From NCBI GenBank assembly GCA_963854835.1, contig OY978526.1, forward strand, positions 72,512,418 to 72,576,417: a stretch of 64,000 bases of DNA, given 5' to 3'. This DNA is from Megamerina dolium. Its lineage: Eukaryota > Arthropoda > Insecta > Diptera > Megamerinidae. Position 1 is the first letter of the stretch, and every line of letters starts with the position of its first letter. Below, piece after piece: positions 24,421 to 37,400 of this stretch. The position numbers were made by a program, and so were the translations under genes. The notes beneath the pieces were generated by a model, which was not told the origin of the DNA, ran no database searches, and saw only the letters and a program-made list of their open reading frames with translations.

Positions 24421-25289
24421 TTCAGTATAACTCAAATTAAACTTATTAATAAGATAAACTCATTCTCAAGGTTCTTAATATTGCATATTTTTTTTTTTTT
24501 TCGCGACCCACTCTAATAATTACACATCTTCAACTTTCCATAGGCATGCATGTATAATTCTTTCTTCATCGTTTTTTGTTCTTCCTTATTTTTCTTTTCA
24601 CACACATTCATAAATGTATGTCCATACATATATGTATGTATATATGAATGTAGAAGCTATGCATCAAGCTCTTTCTCTTTCTTTCATTCTTTCTTCAGTT
24701 TCATCATTTCATGTTTCATATTTATATGCATACTCGTATATGCGTATGTTGTGGCTTCATTTTGGCTTTCTTAGGTATGCACATACATGTATGTATGTAT
24801 ATAGCGATGTAGTTTTACATACAGTTAACCAACTTGGTTAAAATGCTAAGGCCAAGTTTTCTGTAGCTCATTTGTAAACTAAATCGCGTGAAAGTTGGTC
24901 TTCATATAGTACCATATTATATTGTAATTTTTTTTTTTTTTTGTGTGTTGGAATTAACGTTATATTGTATTTTAGCATAAAACCAGCAACAAAAAAAAAA
25001 AAAAAAAAAAAAACCAAAAACACGTTATAAAAAGAAGTAACATTAAAGTTCTTGCCATCTTGACGGTAATAACAATATAATACTTAAAGACAATTTTCAA
25101 GTGACCCATTTTTGATTTTACCTAAACAGTGAAACAGTGTGTTAACCGTGCAATTAATTAAAAGAAAAGCAACAAGCAACAAAGTAAAAATTCTTGGAAT
25201 TTTGTCAACAGAAGTGAAATTACTACCAACCCATTTTTTGTTTTCTTGTTTCTTCACAATCATACACAAAGTACATATTTTCGCTTATG
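24421..25289. other. AT-rich region upstream of the takeout-like gene
   Basis: It contains poly-T, a (TATG)n-like stretch and a poly-A run at about 24990-25012. No coding exon was recognised. Promoter or 5' noncoding sequence of the gene is expected in or near it. Confidence 0.35.
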
Positions 25290-25411
25290 TATTTTGACAG
25301 TTAATAAAAGAAAAACTTTAAATTTCAAATTCAATTCATCTCTTCTACGCGATCGTGTGTGATCAAAAGGTGTTAATTTGTAAATTAGATCACTTTTACT
25401 TTTCATCGAAA
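25290..25411 (+). promoter_or_regulatory. possible core promoter and 5' leader of the takeout-like gene
   Basis: A TATA-like TTAATAAAAG sits about 110 bp before the ATG, and an initiator-like TTCATCTC lies roughly 30 bp further on. Nothing stronger is visible. A 5' noncoding exon further upstream is equally possible. Confidence 0.2.
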
Positions 25412-25475
25412 ATGTTACGAGTCACTGTAATTTGGATTCTGTCTATTTTCTTAACCTGTGTTTGGTCTCAACAGC
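25412..25475 (+). CDS. takeout-like gene exon 1 (signal peptide)
   Basis: The ATG at 25412 opens 21 codons encoding a hydrophobic signal peptide ending WSQQ. The donor CAGC|GTAAGT leaves one base (phase 1). It joins the CA at the start of exon 2 to make a proline codon. This start is chosen because it is the only ATG that places the hydrophobic stretch at the N terminus. Confidence 0.88.
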
Positions 25476-28400
25476 GTAAGTATTTATTCAGTGATGCTCA
25501 TTTCACAACTATTTGTTTTTTTTTTTTTTGTTACATTTAAAAAGTTGTTTATTATTGCTCAAAGAGTGAAAGAAAAAGTTAAGCATGATTTGAAATCTTA
25601 CGAAAATGTATTTTAAGGCGTATATTTGTAGTTTCCTATTCCCTTTACTTAATTGCATAAATGTATACTTAATATTCGATTTAATAACGATTTGTTCAGA
25701 ATGTTACCTTATAATTACTTGTACTTATATTGTACTTGTACTTTATATAAGATTACATTGAGAAAGTTGTAAAATTAAATTGCTATCTGTTGAAATTTAT
25801 TCTCTAAATCATCGTTTGCTATTAGATTTAATATTTTATTCTTATTTATTAAACATATCGTCGAATAGAATTTTCAAGTTCTGGCTTTTTGTAATGTCTA
25901 TAAGATGATATATGGCACTTAGTTGATCCATAAGGTCACTGGCAAGTATATGTCATAAATTTAAATTGAATAATAATATGTTGATAATGTGAACACCCCT
26001 TTTAATTGTATATGCTACATATAAAGGGTTATCCATTTTGCGGTTTCAAAAGTAAATGTAAATAAAACACATATAAAATATTTTTTTTCATGATATTTCT
26101 TTTTTATTATAAAGTCTGAACGTTGACATTATGTGTGAAATACTACATCATTTAAATGACCACCACGCGAATTGTTGCAAGCATCGATTCTTTTGAGGTA
26201 ATTTTCGACCACTTTTTGGCACATATTGGGCGGTATCTCAGCCATAACGTGACGAATGTTGGTTTTTAGGTGCTCAAGAGTTAAAGGTTTATCTGCATAA
26301 ACACGGTCTTTCGCGTAGCCCCACAAAAAAAAAGTCAAGCGATGTCAAATCGCATGATCTTGGTGGCCACTTGATATCGCCACGACGAGAAATTACGCGG
26401 CCAGAAAATTTCTCTTGCAATAAAGCCATATTCGCTCGAGTTGTGTGGCATGTGGCACCGTCTTGTTGAAACCACATATTCTCTAAGTCGTATTCTTCAA
26501 TAGCAGGCAAAAAAAAGTCGGTTATCATATGACCATAACGCTCCGAATTGACGGTGACAGTCGTTCCATCGTCGTTTTCGAAGAAGTAAGGTCCAATCAC
26601 ACCTCCGGACCAAAGAGCGCACCAAGCAGTGACTTTTTGTGGATGTAGTGGCCTCTCTTCAATTACTTGAGGATTCTCAGAACCCCAAATACGACAATTT
26701 TGTTTGTTAACATACCCACAGAGTGAGAAATGTGCTTCGTCGCTGAAGAAAATTTTGTTCGAAAAATCGCCGTTGTTCAAGCACCCATTCGACGTATCTA
26801 CGACGTTGTGAATGGTCAGCTGGCTTCAGTTGTTGTGTGAGCTGGATTTTATATGGATGTAGGTGTAGATCCAAATGCAAAATACGCCATAATGTGCCGT
26901 AAGACAGTCCTAATTCCTGAGAACGACGAGGAATCGACACATTCGAGTCTTCGGCAACACTTTCACTTACAGCAGCGATATTTTCGGTGGTACGAGCGAA
27001 ACGATGATGCACAGGCCTTACAATATCTGTAACCGATCCAGTCTCTTCATATTTCTTCACAATTTTGCCAATTGCTTGTTTAGTTGGACGATTATGTAAA
27101 CCATAATCTCCTCTTAAAGCACGATATGTGGCTGTGGCAGAATCAGCATTTTTGTAGTAGGTTTTTACAATTTTAATGCGTTGTGCGTTAGTTAACCGAT
27201 CCATTTTCGCAAATGTCAGACTTTGAACTGAAAAAGAAAGAAATTGTTTTAACAACTCAGTTTGACAGATGTCGAATTCTAGCCCTATACTTTTGAAACC
27301 GCGAAATGGATAACCCTTTACTAAGGTGCAACTGTTTACAACGATCCCAAAATAGATGCAATTTTTATATGAGCATTTTTTCAATTAAAGCAAAATTTTA
27401 TGGCCCCTAATTATAGTCAAAGTTATAGATCATCTTGAATTTAGTATCGACTAATTTGACATATTTCTCATGCAAAAATCTGTCAGAAAGCCGATCTTAA
27501 ATTTATTTTAATCTTATGACAATTTTAATATATTATGACAGCTTAAGAATCGCTTAACTGCTAATGAACTATTTTTTTTTTTTAATATAACAAATATTTC
27601 CTTACTAAAAAAAAATTTTTTTAAATATGAGGCATTTATAAGCCTTGAAGGGCTCTTTGTGCCGAACTTGATATATTATGACAGCTTAAGTATTTCCTAA
27701 CTGCTAATGAATTATTTTTTTAATATAACAAATAATTCCTTACTAAAAAAAAAAAAAAAAAAAAAATAAATATGTGTCATTTATAAGCCCTAAAGGGCTT
27801 TCTGGTCGAGCTTGTCTTTCATTACTGTTGTGCATGTGTTAAATTTTGAACAGTATTAGACGGGACTTACTTATTTTAGCCGCTTCCGAATGGCAGAACT
27901 CTTGCGACATCACTTTTTCTGAGCTTTGTCACTGAGTTCTGTTAGAAGTTTTTCCATATTTCCTTACTGCAACTACTTAAGGTAGTAGTCCGGTGTGATG
28001 ACCGAAATTTCGACGCTTTTTCATGAATTTTTTTTAACAAGAAAATAAAATGCGATCATTTTAAAATGTTTACATGTTTTTATTGGTGTTTTCAAGTAGA
28101 GAAAAAAATTTTTGTTTAAGTTAATTTTACATTAATTTGTTTTTAATTTTTGACGTCAGAGCGAAGTCCTCGAAAAAAAGATGAGTTGGTTCGGGGTAGC
28201 ACACAGCGTTCCCATCTGAAATAAAAAATTCAAAAAGATTATTTAATGAACTAACCTATAATATATGTACATAAAAAAAACAACAATTTTTTTTCTTGAT
28301 AAATTGTTTAAATAAAATAGTTTATTATTAAAAAATTAAATGTTTTAAAGGTTACTTATTTAGATATGTGTGTGTCTAGAATAACGGGTAAAATTTTTAG

Positions 28401-31400
28401 CCAAATCGGTTGAATAGTTTTGAGTCAGTGCTTCCCCGAAATTTCGAAAACATGGTTTTGAGAAAAACGCGTTTAAAGTTTAACAACAGATTCATACACA
28501 CTACGGCGCGCTCTCTTATTTTAGCTATAACTTTATAAATATATTCAAAATTTCGGTCTGAAAGCTCTTGCATAGCAAATTGTTACTGCCTGAAGAATTG
28601 TTTTCGATATGAATGTTGTGCTTCAGCCTGATATTGAACCCACAAACTACAGATTAGAAGACCAATGCACTAACTACTGGGGTTGCAATCCACCCAGCAA
28701 TCCATGCAGTCCAGAGTCCATTCAGTCCATATCACCTCTTGATAATTTCTTGGCAATCTGTCGAATAGACTGAATGTTGCAGAAATTCCAGCTTTAATTA
28801 ACTGATATTAGCGATGATTGTATTAATTGTGTCAGCGGATGCATTATCTTGATGGAAAATTATTTATATCTTCCGTAAGCTGAGTCTTTTCTCATCTGAA
28901 GTTTTTCATCAAATTCCTCCAAGAGTTTACAATAATAACCCTATGAATTCACTGGATGTTGCAACAATTCGTATTTTACTTCACTGACTTTAGTGATAAT
29001 TTTTTCCAGTAAACCGGTTATTTTTTCAGAAACATTTGCATCCGATTGGTCTAAGAGGTTACAATAATAATCTGGGTCTATTTCTTTTTACCAGTTCGAA
29101 ATAAATCACAAAAAAAAAGAATTTGATATTCCAAAAAACTGAGGCTAGTACCCTCTCAGCCAATTTTTGGGAACGAGCTCGCTATGGGTATGAAGATCCC
29201 CGCTCATAAATCTTTTTGGCATCTTAATTTCATTCAGGATCATGATGGTAAACCCAAATATAAGTCATAGTGATGAAACGGTGCAAGAAATACTTTTTAT
29301 TCTCTCTAAAATGCTCCAAAAATTGCTGACTTTGTACCATTGTTAGCGAAAGCGACACCGATTTTTCAGCTTCCTTCAAGTCTTCAACACTTTTACGACA
29401 ACTTTTAAACAAACCAGCTAGCCTGCTGTTAAACCATTGTTCTTAAAGCACTATTTTCACCTAATACATTTGCCATTTCGACACAAATCCTCAATTTTTA
29501 TCTTGCCCAAATTGATGACATACTGGACGAATGCTCTAACTGCGACCAATTCTCGCACGGCACGATCCACCTATTTAACTTCCCCTTGAACCGCACTAAT
29601 CTTACTCCACTACAACTTTGGACGAACCTTGGACTTGAACTTACAGAAAACCCCAATGAGACATGACAATGTACGTTTTAATGATGACACAAATTGAAGT
29701 TGCTACCACAACAACAACAACAAACATTTCGATACGAATTTTTAAACGTCACTTTCTTTTACCAATGATTTAATCACTGCGCGATATTCAATTTTCTTAA
29801 ATTGTTAAAATATACACCACTTCAACTTCAAAGGCATCGTTATAAAAATTTAAAGGTGTATAGTCAAAGAATATTGTGGTATCAATATTATTTGACTATG
29901 TGACACTCTGTTGATTTTCGTTGATCAATTTGCACTTCATTGTTCCTTAGCAATTCAAACCCCTGTATCCGACCCTAAACCAAGCAAAATCTCTCAAAAC
30001 CAACTGAAAAGTATATTATAGCCTCGACAGACGGCAGCGTTAATCCGGATTAACGGCGCACTTAATCCGAATAATATACTAACCTGACAGACGGCAGTAT
30101 TAACGGATTAACTAAACAGCTGATTGCTGTTTTATTAGGTCTGCTCACTTACATTACTATCACTATCAATTTCTGTCATCTGTCACTCTCGATATGAGAA
30201 AATCTACAAGAAGTACGTGAACTGATAACTATCAGAAACTTGTAAATTGACATTCACAGTTCGTAATTGACAGCTGGATTTATTTGATCGCCAACGCTTT
30301 TCATGTCGAAAACTGTTAACAATTGTTGAAAGTTTTTTTTTTTTATCAGCGAACACACCTATTGTTTTGCAAGTTCACAATAGAAATTTTTCAGCAGTGT
30401 TGCCATCGAAAATTGCCCTAATCCTCTTTAATTTTGAGAATTAATTAATCGAGTTCGAGTTAATTCGAATTAAATCGTTAATCCGGATTAACGCTGCCGT
30501 CTGTCTGTCAGGGCTATTACTGTGTATTTATGTAATTCACTCCGAACGATTGAAAAACGGAGTGCATTTGCAGCAGAGTTGTATTGTCAACAATTACAAC
30601 GACTGTATTTAGATCTGTCAATGGTCATTTTTATTCCGCACAAAAGTTGAAATACTGTGTGAAATGCAACGAGAAAAAAATTAATGAATTCTAATTGGAA
30701 GTTTTACCGCAACCGTTGTACTCACCAGATATTGCTCTATCGAACTATAATTTCACAAAAAAAGACATTACAATGCAAAACTTGAATTTGAAATATTCGT
30801 AATGAAAGTCATTGTGCATATCAAATTGACAATACATTTTTGTAAACATAATTATATACGAATATATAGAATTATCTTATTTACATATCTTCTAACATTT
30901 GAGTGACACCACAATTGTGACAAGATCACATCCCTAGTGCAATAACAATAAAATAATTGCAAATCACTTTTAACAAATTAATATGCATGCATGTAAATGC
31001 ATGTAATGGCAATAAGGAAAATGACAACCGTAAAATCGACTGCATATGCACCTATCCTATAGGTATACGATACATACGCGCGTATGTATCGTATACCTAT
31101 AGGGTATTAGTGCGTCATTAATTTGTAAAATTGTGATGTAGCAAATTAGTGCCAAAAAAAAAAAAAAGAAATAAAATAATAATCACAATAATGACATTAA
31201 TATGGTTTTATTAATAAATATATTAGGCACAACAAATGGAATAACAATAACAACAATGCGATATTTACATACCCGCATATGTACATATTATATTTAAGTA
31301 CTTTTGTAAACAATGATTTCAACTCTGTCAAAATTCAGTCACATCAAATGCCATAAGACTTTCTTTTTACACGCACACGTACACCCAGTTGGAAAATATC

Positions 31401-34400
31401 CGAAATGATACGGGAATAGATTATCAAACTTTCACATTTTTTGCGCCTACCGTTTTAATGAACTTTGAACACTGCAATGACATAAATAATTCATCCATGA
31501 CATAAGAAAGAAGTAACAAATAACAACAACAAAATATTTACTAAATATGACTTTCCGATTTTTTAGGCGAAATGAATGTTTTACTTCAAAATTTTTTTTT
31601 AAGAGAATTATGACAGTATTTTTTAGTATTTTAATTATATTTTTCAAAATTTCATAGACTCATTTAGTACTTTCTTGAGGCTCAAGTAAGCTTAAGAATA
31701 AATATCAGCAAAAACAAAATAATTCTTTAGAAAGAAATATTCGAAAAAAAAGCCTACCTTCATAAAAAAAAAGTATTCAATATCCCTATAAGGTGAAATA
31801 CATTTAAGAAGTAGAAGAAAACCCCGTCTTCATGATATTTCTTCCCATAGAAATACTTTTTTCAAAATATTTGATACTATTTTTAACAAAAATATTTTTT
31901 TACCAAAAATGAATGCTGAAATCGCAAAAATTTGTATTTTTTAAAAAAATACTTCATCTAATTTTACAATAAAAAGGCTTTTTTAATATAGATTTTGCTC
32001 TATATTTATATTTAAGTAGTATGATTGTAAAGATTAGAATTTTAACCAGATCGATTCAATTTGAAAAATTCAGTTTTGAAAAAAATGCATTCAAAATTTC
32101 AATATAAGAATACTGGATAATTTTATCAACTCTTCAATTAATTAATGATTACTGTACATTACAAGAGGCCTTCAGTTTCTTCACTTCATATATGTACATA
32201 ATTGGATTTCCTTTATAAGTTACTCTTTTTACGCACTTTTCGAATCTCTTTAGATGATGAAAAGGGAGCTGCAATTTTAAACAGCGTTGTTTTAGATTAT
32301 TGCTGAAATTCTGCTACACAAAATTGTTGAAGAAATGTGATTCTAGCTCGAGGTCTTTTCAACACGATATATGTAGTTCGAATATCGCTTTAAAATTTTA
32401 CCGACATGTTTCTTTTTATATTGTATTAACATTTTAATTGAAACAATATCGATTTTTTGAAACTTTTAAATATATTTCGACTCATATGGGTTTATAATTT
32501 CATGATTTACCCATTCTTTTGTGATTTCTTTTTTGATATTGCATTTCCATGAATTGCAAAATGCCTAAACGTCAGTGATTACTCCAAAAATACTTCCAAT
32601 TGTATTTTATATTCTGCAATCAAACGTATTTTTCAAATATAAAGTGTGATTCATTTGTAATTTATAATCCCAATTGATTGCATCGCTTTTCAGCAGTTAC
32701 TTAATTTCTCACTGGGTAATTTCATATTAATACATAATACAGCACATATTTACTTTTCACAAGTTGGCACAAAAAAAAAATTGTACTTTACTTGGATGAA
32801 AGTGTAAAGTATTTTTTATTTTTTTAATTTTTCTTTTCTATAACTTTTATCTTGTATCTTTTCATTTCACTAAATAATTTTATAATTTTATTTTACTAAC
32901 ACAATTTATTAATGTTTGCTTTTATAATTGTTTATTTATTGTCTGAATAGCATATTACCTGCAACAATGCCCCCGTAATGAGGAATACATTAATCAGTGT
33001 TTACGTGATAGTGGCAATAAATTGGTACATTACTTACAACAGGGTGTGCCTGAACTTGACATTTTCGAGGTGAGTACAATAGAACAATCGACGACGACGA
33101 CGGTTGGTAATTCTTTAAGTGAATAATCAATTTTACGGCTCATTACATTTACATTGTAAGTATAAGAGTAAATACACAATAAATACAGTGCATAAGAAAA
33201 TGTACATTAGAGTTGTTCAGTTTACAATTTTTTTTTTTGTTATTCAAAATAATCATAATAATAACATTTGTGAATTCGTCAATACATATGGATGTTCGAC
33301 TAGAAGGAGAAAGTTTTTAAAACTAAAACAAAGAAAATAGTTTATATTTTAAATAAATTTTCATTTTTTAAAAAAGAACAAGAAAACCCGCATGAAAATG
33401 AGACTTGAAATTTGTTTTACGAAGAAATTTCTTGTAAAATTATACATTTTTATAGTTTTTCTATGCTGATGACGTGGCAATTTTGATGATTTATTAGAAA
33501 TATTTAGAATAGATGAAGGTAAACAACATTTTCCCTAATTCTAATACATTTCATGGACTTCCCATATACTAAATGGGATGGTAAGTCTTAGCCCTAAGAC
33601 AGAAAATGCTATATTTTCGGCAAAAATTTATTTTTATTCTTTCATATACATCCCTTCTAGCTCATAAAAACATTTTACAGTGATTTTTAATTTTCTTAAT
33701 GTCATCTGAATAATGAAATTATGTAAGGTCTACTAAATAGGTTTCAGCAATGTCCTTTTCGTTTCAACAAAATCTCTTTACCTGAAGCAATCTTTTAAGG
33801 TTTTGAAACAAAAAATAGTCGCACTGACAAAAAAAATGACTTGCTGTTTGCTAAATCAAAGCGTTTTACTTTGATTTCTTCATTTAATTGACCCAATAAT
33901 GATTAATAATATTAAGCTGTTATTGTTCTTCCTCTTTCAAGATAGTCAATTAATGCTATTTCTTGTGTATCCCAAAAGATTATAGCCAAAACTTTTACAG
34001 TCGATTTTTGTGTATTGTAATAAATTTTGTGTACTTTCACCAGTTTCAATCCATGGTTTTCATTGTTCATTTGATTCTGATGCATAGTAATGAAACCAGA
34101 AAAAACTTGTATCACGTTGAAAAATCTTCCAACATCGCTCAAAATAATCAACGAGTGGTTGGTTTTGATCAATTCTTAGACTACGCGTTATTCGCTTTTT
34201 TCCTTCTAAAGGTTCATGTAAAACACCGTAAATTTTTAACTGACATGTTTAGACTATCAGCTATCTCACTCACTTTCAGTTTACGATCGGCTAAATATAC
34301 TTTATTGATTTCTTTAATAGTTTCCTTGAGCAAACTGATTCATATCTTTCTAGTATTTGGCATTGAAAATTTCTCAAAAACGCCAATTTTTTAACTTGCT

Positions 34401-37400
34401 CCAAGTTACAGAAAAGTCACAACATTTTTTGTTTCTTTACAAAACATATTTTCACTTTTGCAAAACTTTCAGCAAAAATTTGCGCGCTTAGAAAAAACAT
34501 ATTCTGAAAATCACACACATTTTTAGATAGGCCTAATTCGTTCATACATAATATATCGTACTTTTTACAGATTGAACCAGTTATTATCGATGAAATTGGC
34601 ATTGTTTTGGGTAGCGGCCCGGATGGGTATCGTGCACTCTTCCGTAATATACAGGCATATGGTGTGAGCAATATAACAGTAACAAATGTGCGGTAAGTAT
34701 TTACATATAATAGCCGGAAAGAGAGTGTCTATATTATGTGGCAAAGCAATAAAATACACGATAGACTTGATTGATTACCATTATTAATAGAAGTAGAGCT
34801 ATAAGTGACAGTTCACACACCCATATGTATGTGTTTGACACTGATCATTTCTGACATTATAAGCCGAAGCTAAGATAAAGGGTTTTTTATTTGATCTACA
34901 TTATATTCCTATACCATGATTGATTTTAATTACTTACTTACTTATGTGGCCATAACAACCGAATATCGATTTAGGCCGAAAATAACATGCTTCGCCAGCC
35001 ATCTCTGTTCTTCGCTTTCTTTCTCCAGTACTTGGTCTTTCCACCGGAGGTTTGGTCTTCCTCTTCTGCGTCGTCCTCCAGCGGGTTCCGAATATAACAC
35101 CTTCTTAGCTGGAGCGTGTTCTTCCATTCGCTCGACATGACCTAGCCAGCGTAGCCGCTGGATTTTGATGCGCTTTACTATGTCAATATTGGCATACAGC
35201 TCGTACAGCTCATGGTTGTACCTTATTCGGTACTCGCCACCAACGCAAATAGGTCCAAAGATCTTGCGTAAGACTTTTCTCTCGAAAACTCCAAGCATTC
35301 GCTCATCCGAGGAGGAAATTGTCCAGGCTTCAGCGCCATATGTTAGGACAGGCATGATGAGAGACTTGTAGAGTGTAGTTTTCGTTCTTCGAGAGAGGGC
35401 TCGACTTCTCAATTGCTTACTCAGCCCAAAGTAACACCTGTTAGCAAGAGTTATCCTACGCATGATCTCCAAGCTGACGTCATTACTGCTGTTAATGCTG
35501 GTTCCAAGATAGACAAAGTCCCTTACTACTTCAAAAGCGTAGTTGTCAACAGTGACGTGCTGTCCAAGACGCCGGGACTCTTTGTTTGTTGACACTAGAT
35601 ACTTCGTCTTGCCCTTGTTCACCGTGAGACCCATCCGACTCGACTCTCTTTCCAACTCTGAGAATGCTGCACTGACTGCTCGCGTGTTCATGCCGATTAT
35701 GTCAATATCGTCGACATACGCTAACAGCATGACACTTTTGTTGAAGATAGTGCCATTATGTCGTAGATCAGCAGCTCGTATTATTTTCTCCATAATAAGA
35801 TTGAAGAAGTCGCACGATAACGAATCACCTTGTCTGAAACCCCGTTCGGTATTAAACGGTGCGGAGAGGTCCTTCCCAATTTTCACTGCACAACGGGAGT
35901 TATGCAGTGTCATTCTACAAAGTCGAATGAGCTTTGCAGGAATACCGAACTCAGACATTGTTGCGTAGAGGTAATCCCTTACCGGACTGTCGAAAGCGGC
36001 TTTATAATCAACAAATAGGTGGTGTGTGTCGATCTCTTTTTCTTGGGTCTTCTCCAGGATTTGACGCAGTGTGAAAATCTGGTCGATGGTGGATTTACCA
36101 GGTCTGAAGCCACACTGATATGGTCCAATCAGGTTGCTGAGCATAGGCTTCAACCTTTCACACAGTACGCTCGATAGAACCTTGTATGCGATACTCAGGA
36201 GACTTATTCCACGGTAGTTGGTGCAAATTGTGGGGTCTCCTTTTTTATGTACAGGACAGAGAACACTGAGCCTCCAATCATCAGGCATGCTTTCATCCGA
36301 CCATATTCTGCTTATGAGCTGGTGCATGCGGGTGAGCAGCTCATCGCCTCCGGTCTTAAACAACTCGGCAGGCAGGCCATCAGCACCTGCAGCTTTGTTG
36401 TTCTTCAGCCTTAAAATGGCCGTTTCAACCTCGTCATAGTCGGGTGGTGGAACATCAACACCATCATCTGTAATTGGGGTTATCGGGCAATCTCCTCCAC
36501 TGGCGGAGTTGTTCGTAGCATCGCCATTCAGTAACGTGGAGAAGTGTTCCCTCCATAGGCTCAGTACACTCTGGACATCTGTAACCAGATTCCCATTTCC
36601 ATCACGACAAGAAGAGGCTCCGGGATTTAAACCTCCACTCAGGCGCTTGATCTTTTCGAAGAATTTTCGAGTCTCATTCTTGTCGGTACACATCTCTATC
36701 TCCTCACACTCGCGTCTTTCCAACTCCCTCTTCTTGCGCCTGAAAAGACGTCTCTCTGCACTCCTTTTCTCTCTGTACCGCTCCTTAACAGCTCGCGTTA
36801 TCGCGGTGATCGCAGCTTACTGACGTCGAGCTTTCTCTGTGTGGGACTTCTCTTGTTATTTGCGACACATAAGCGTGCGCGCACCTTAGCTGCAACAAGG
36901 TAGTGATCCGAGTCGATGTTGGCACCATGGATCGATTTCACGTCCATCACACTGGAAGCATGCCTTCCGTCAATCACCACATGATCAATTTGGTTTCATG
37001 TACGTTGATCTGGAGACAGCCATGTCGCTTTGTGGATGTCGAGATGCTGGAATCTGGTACCACCAATTACCATGTTTCTTGATGCGGCGAAGTCGATCAG
37101 CCTCATCCCGTTATCGGAGGTGTTCTGGTGGAGGCTGAATTTTCCGACAGTTGGACTAAAGGTACCTTCCTTGCCCACCCTGGCATTAAAGTCGCCAAGC
37201 ACGATTTTGATATCGTGGCGGGGGCAGCGGTCATAAGCTTCTTCGAGGCGTTGAAAGAAGCTCTCCTTGGTCACATTGTCCTTCTCATCCGTCGGAGCGT
37301 GGGCACATATAAGGCTGATGTTGAAAAATTTTGCCTTGATGCGGATTGTGGCCAACCGTTCGTTCACAGGCGTGAACTGTGAGACAAGATGTCGTAGTCT

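Noticed and set aside
24550..24841. Plus-strand frames rich in Ser, Phe and Tyr
   Set aside because: Low-complexity CTTTC/TATG sequence. Two overlapping frames are open at once, which points to composition and not coding.
33450..33500. [11 protein letters not shown], resembling a reverse transcriptase catalytic box
   Set aside because: Only 11 residues before a stop, with no neighbouring reverse transcriptase motifs. It could be a relic but chance cannot be excluded.
34942..36723. 593-codon frame as a host gene
   Set aside because: Reverse transcriptase motifs, adjoining endonuclease domain and 12-bp target duplications show it is an RTE retrotransposon.
36509..36823. Plus-strand frames opposite the RTE coding region
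   Set aside because: Shadows of the minus-strand reverse transcriptase on the complementary strand.
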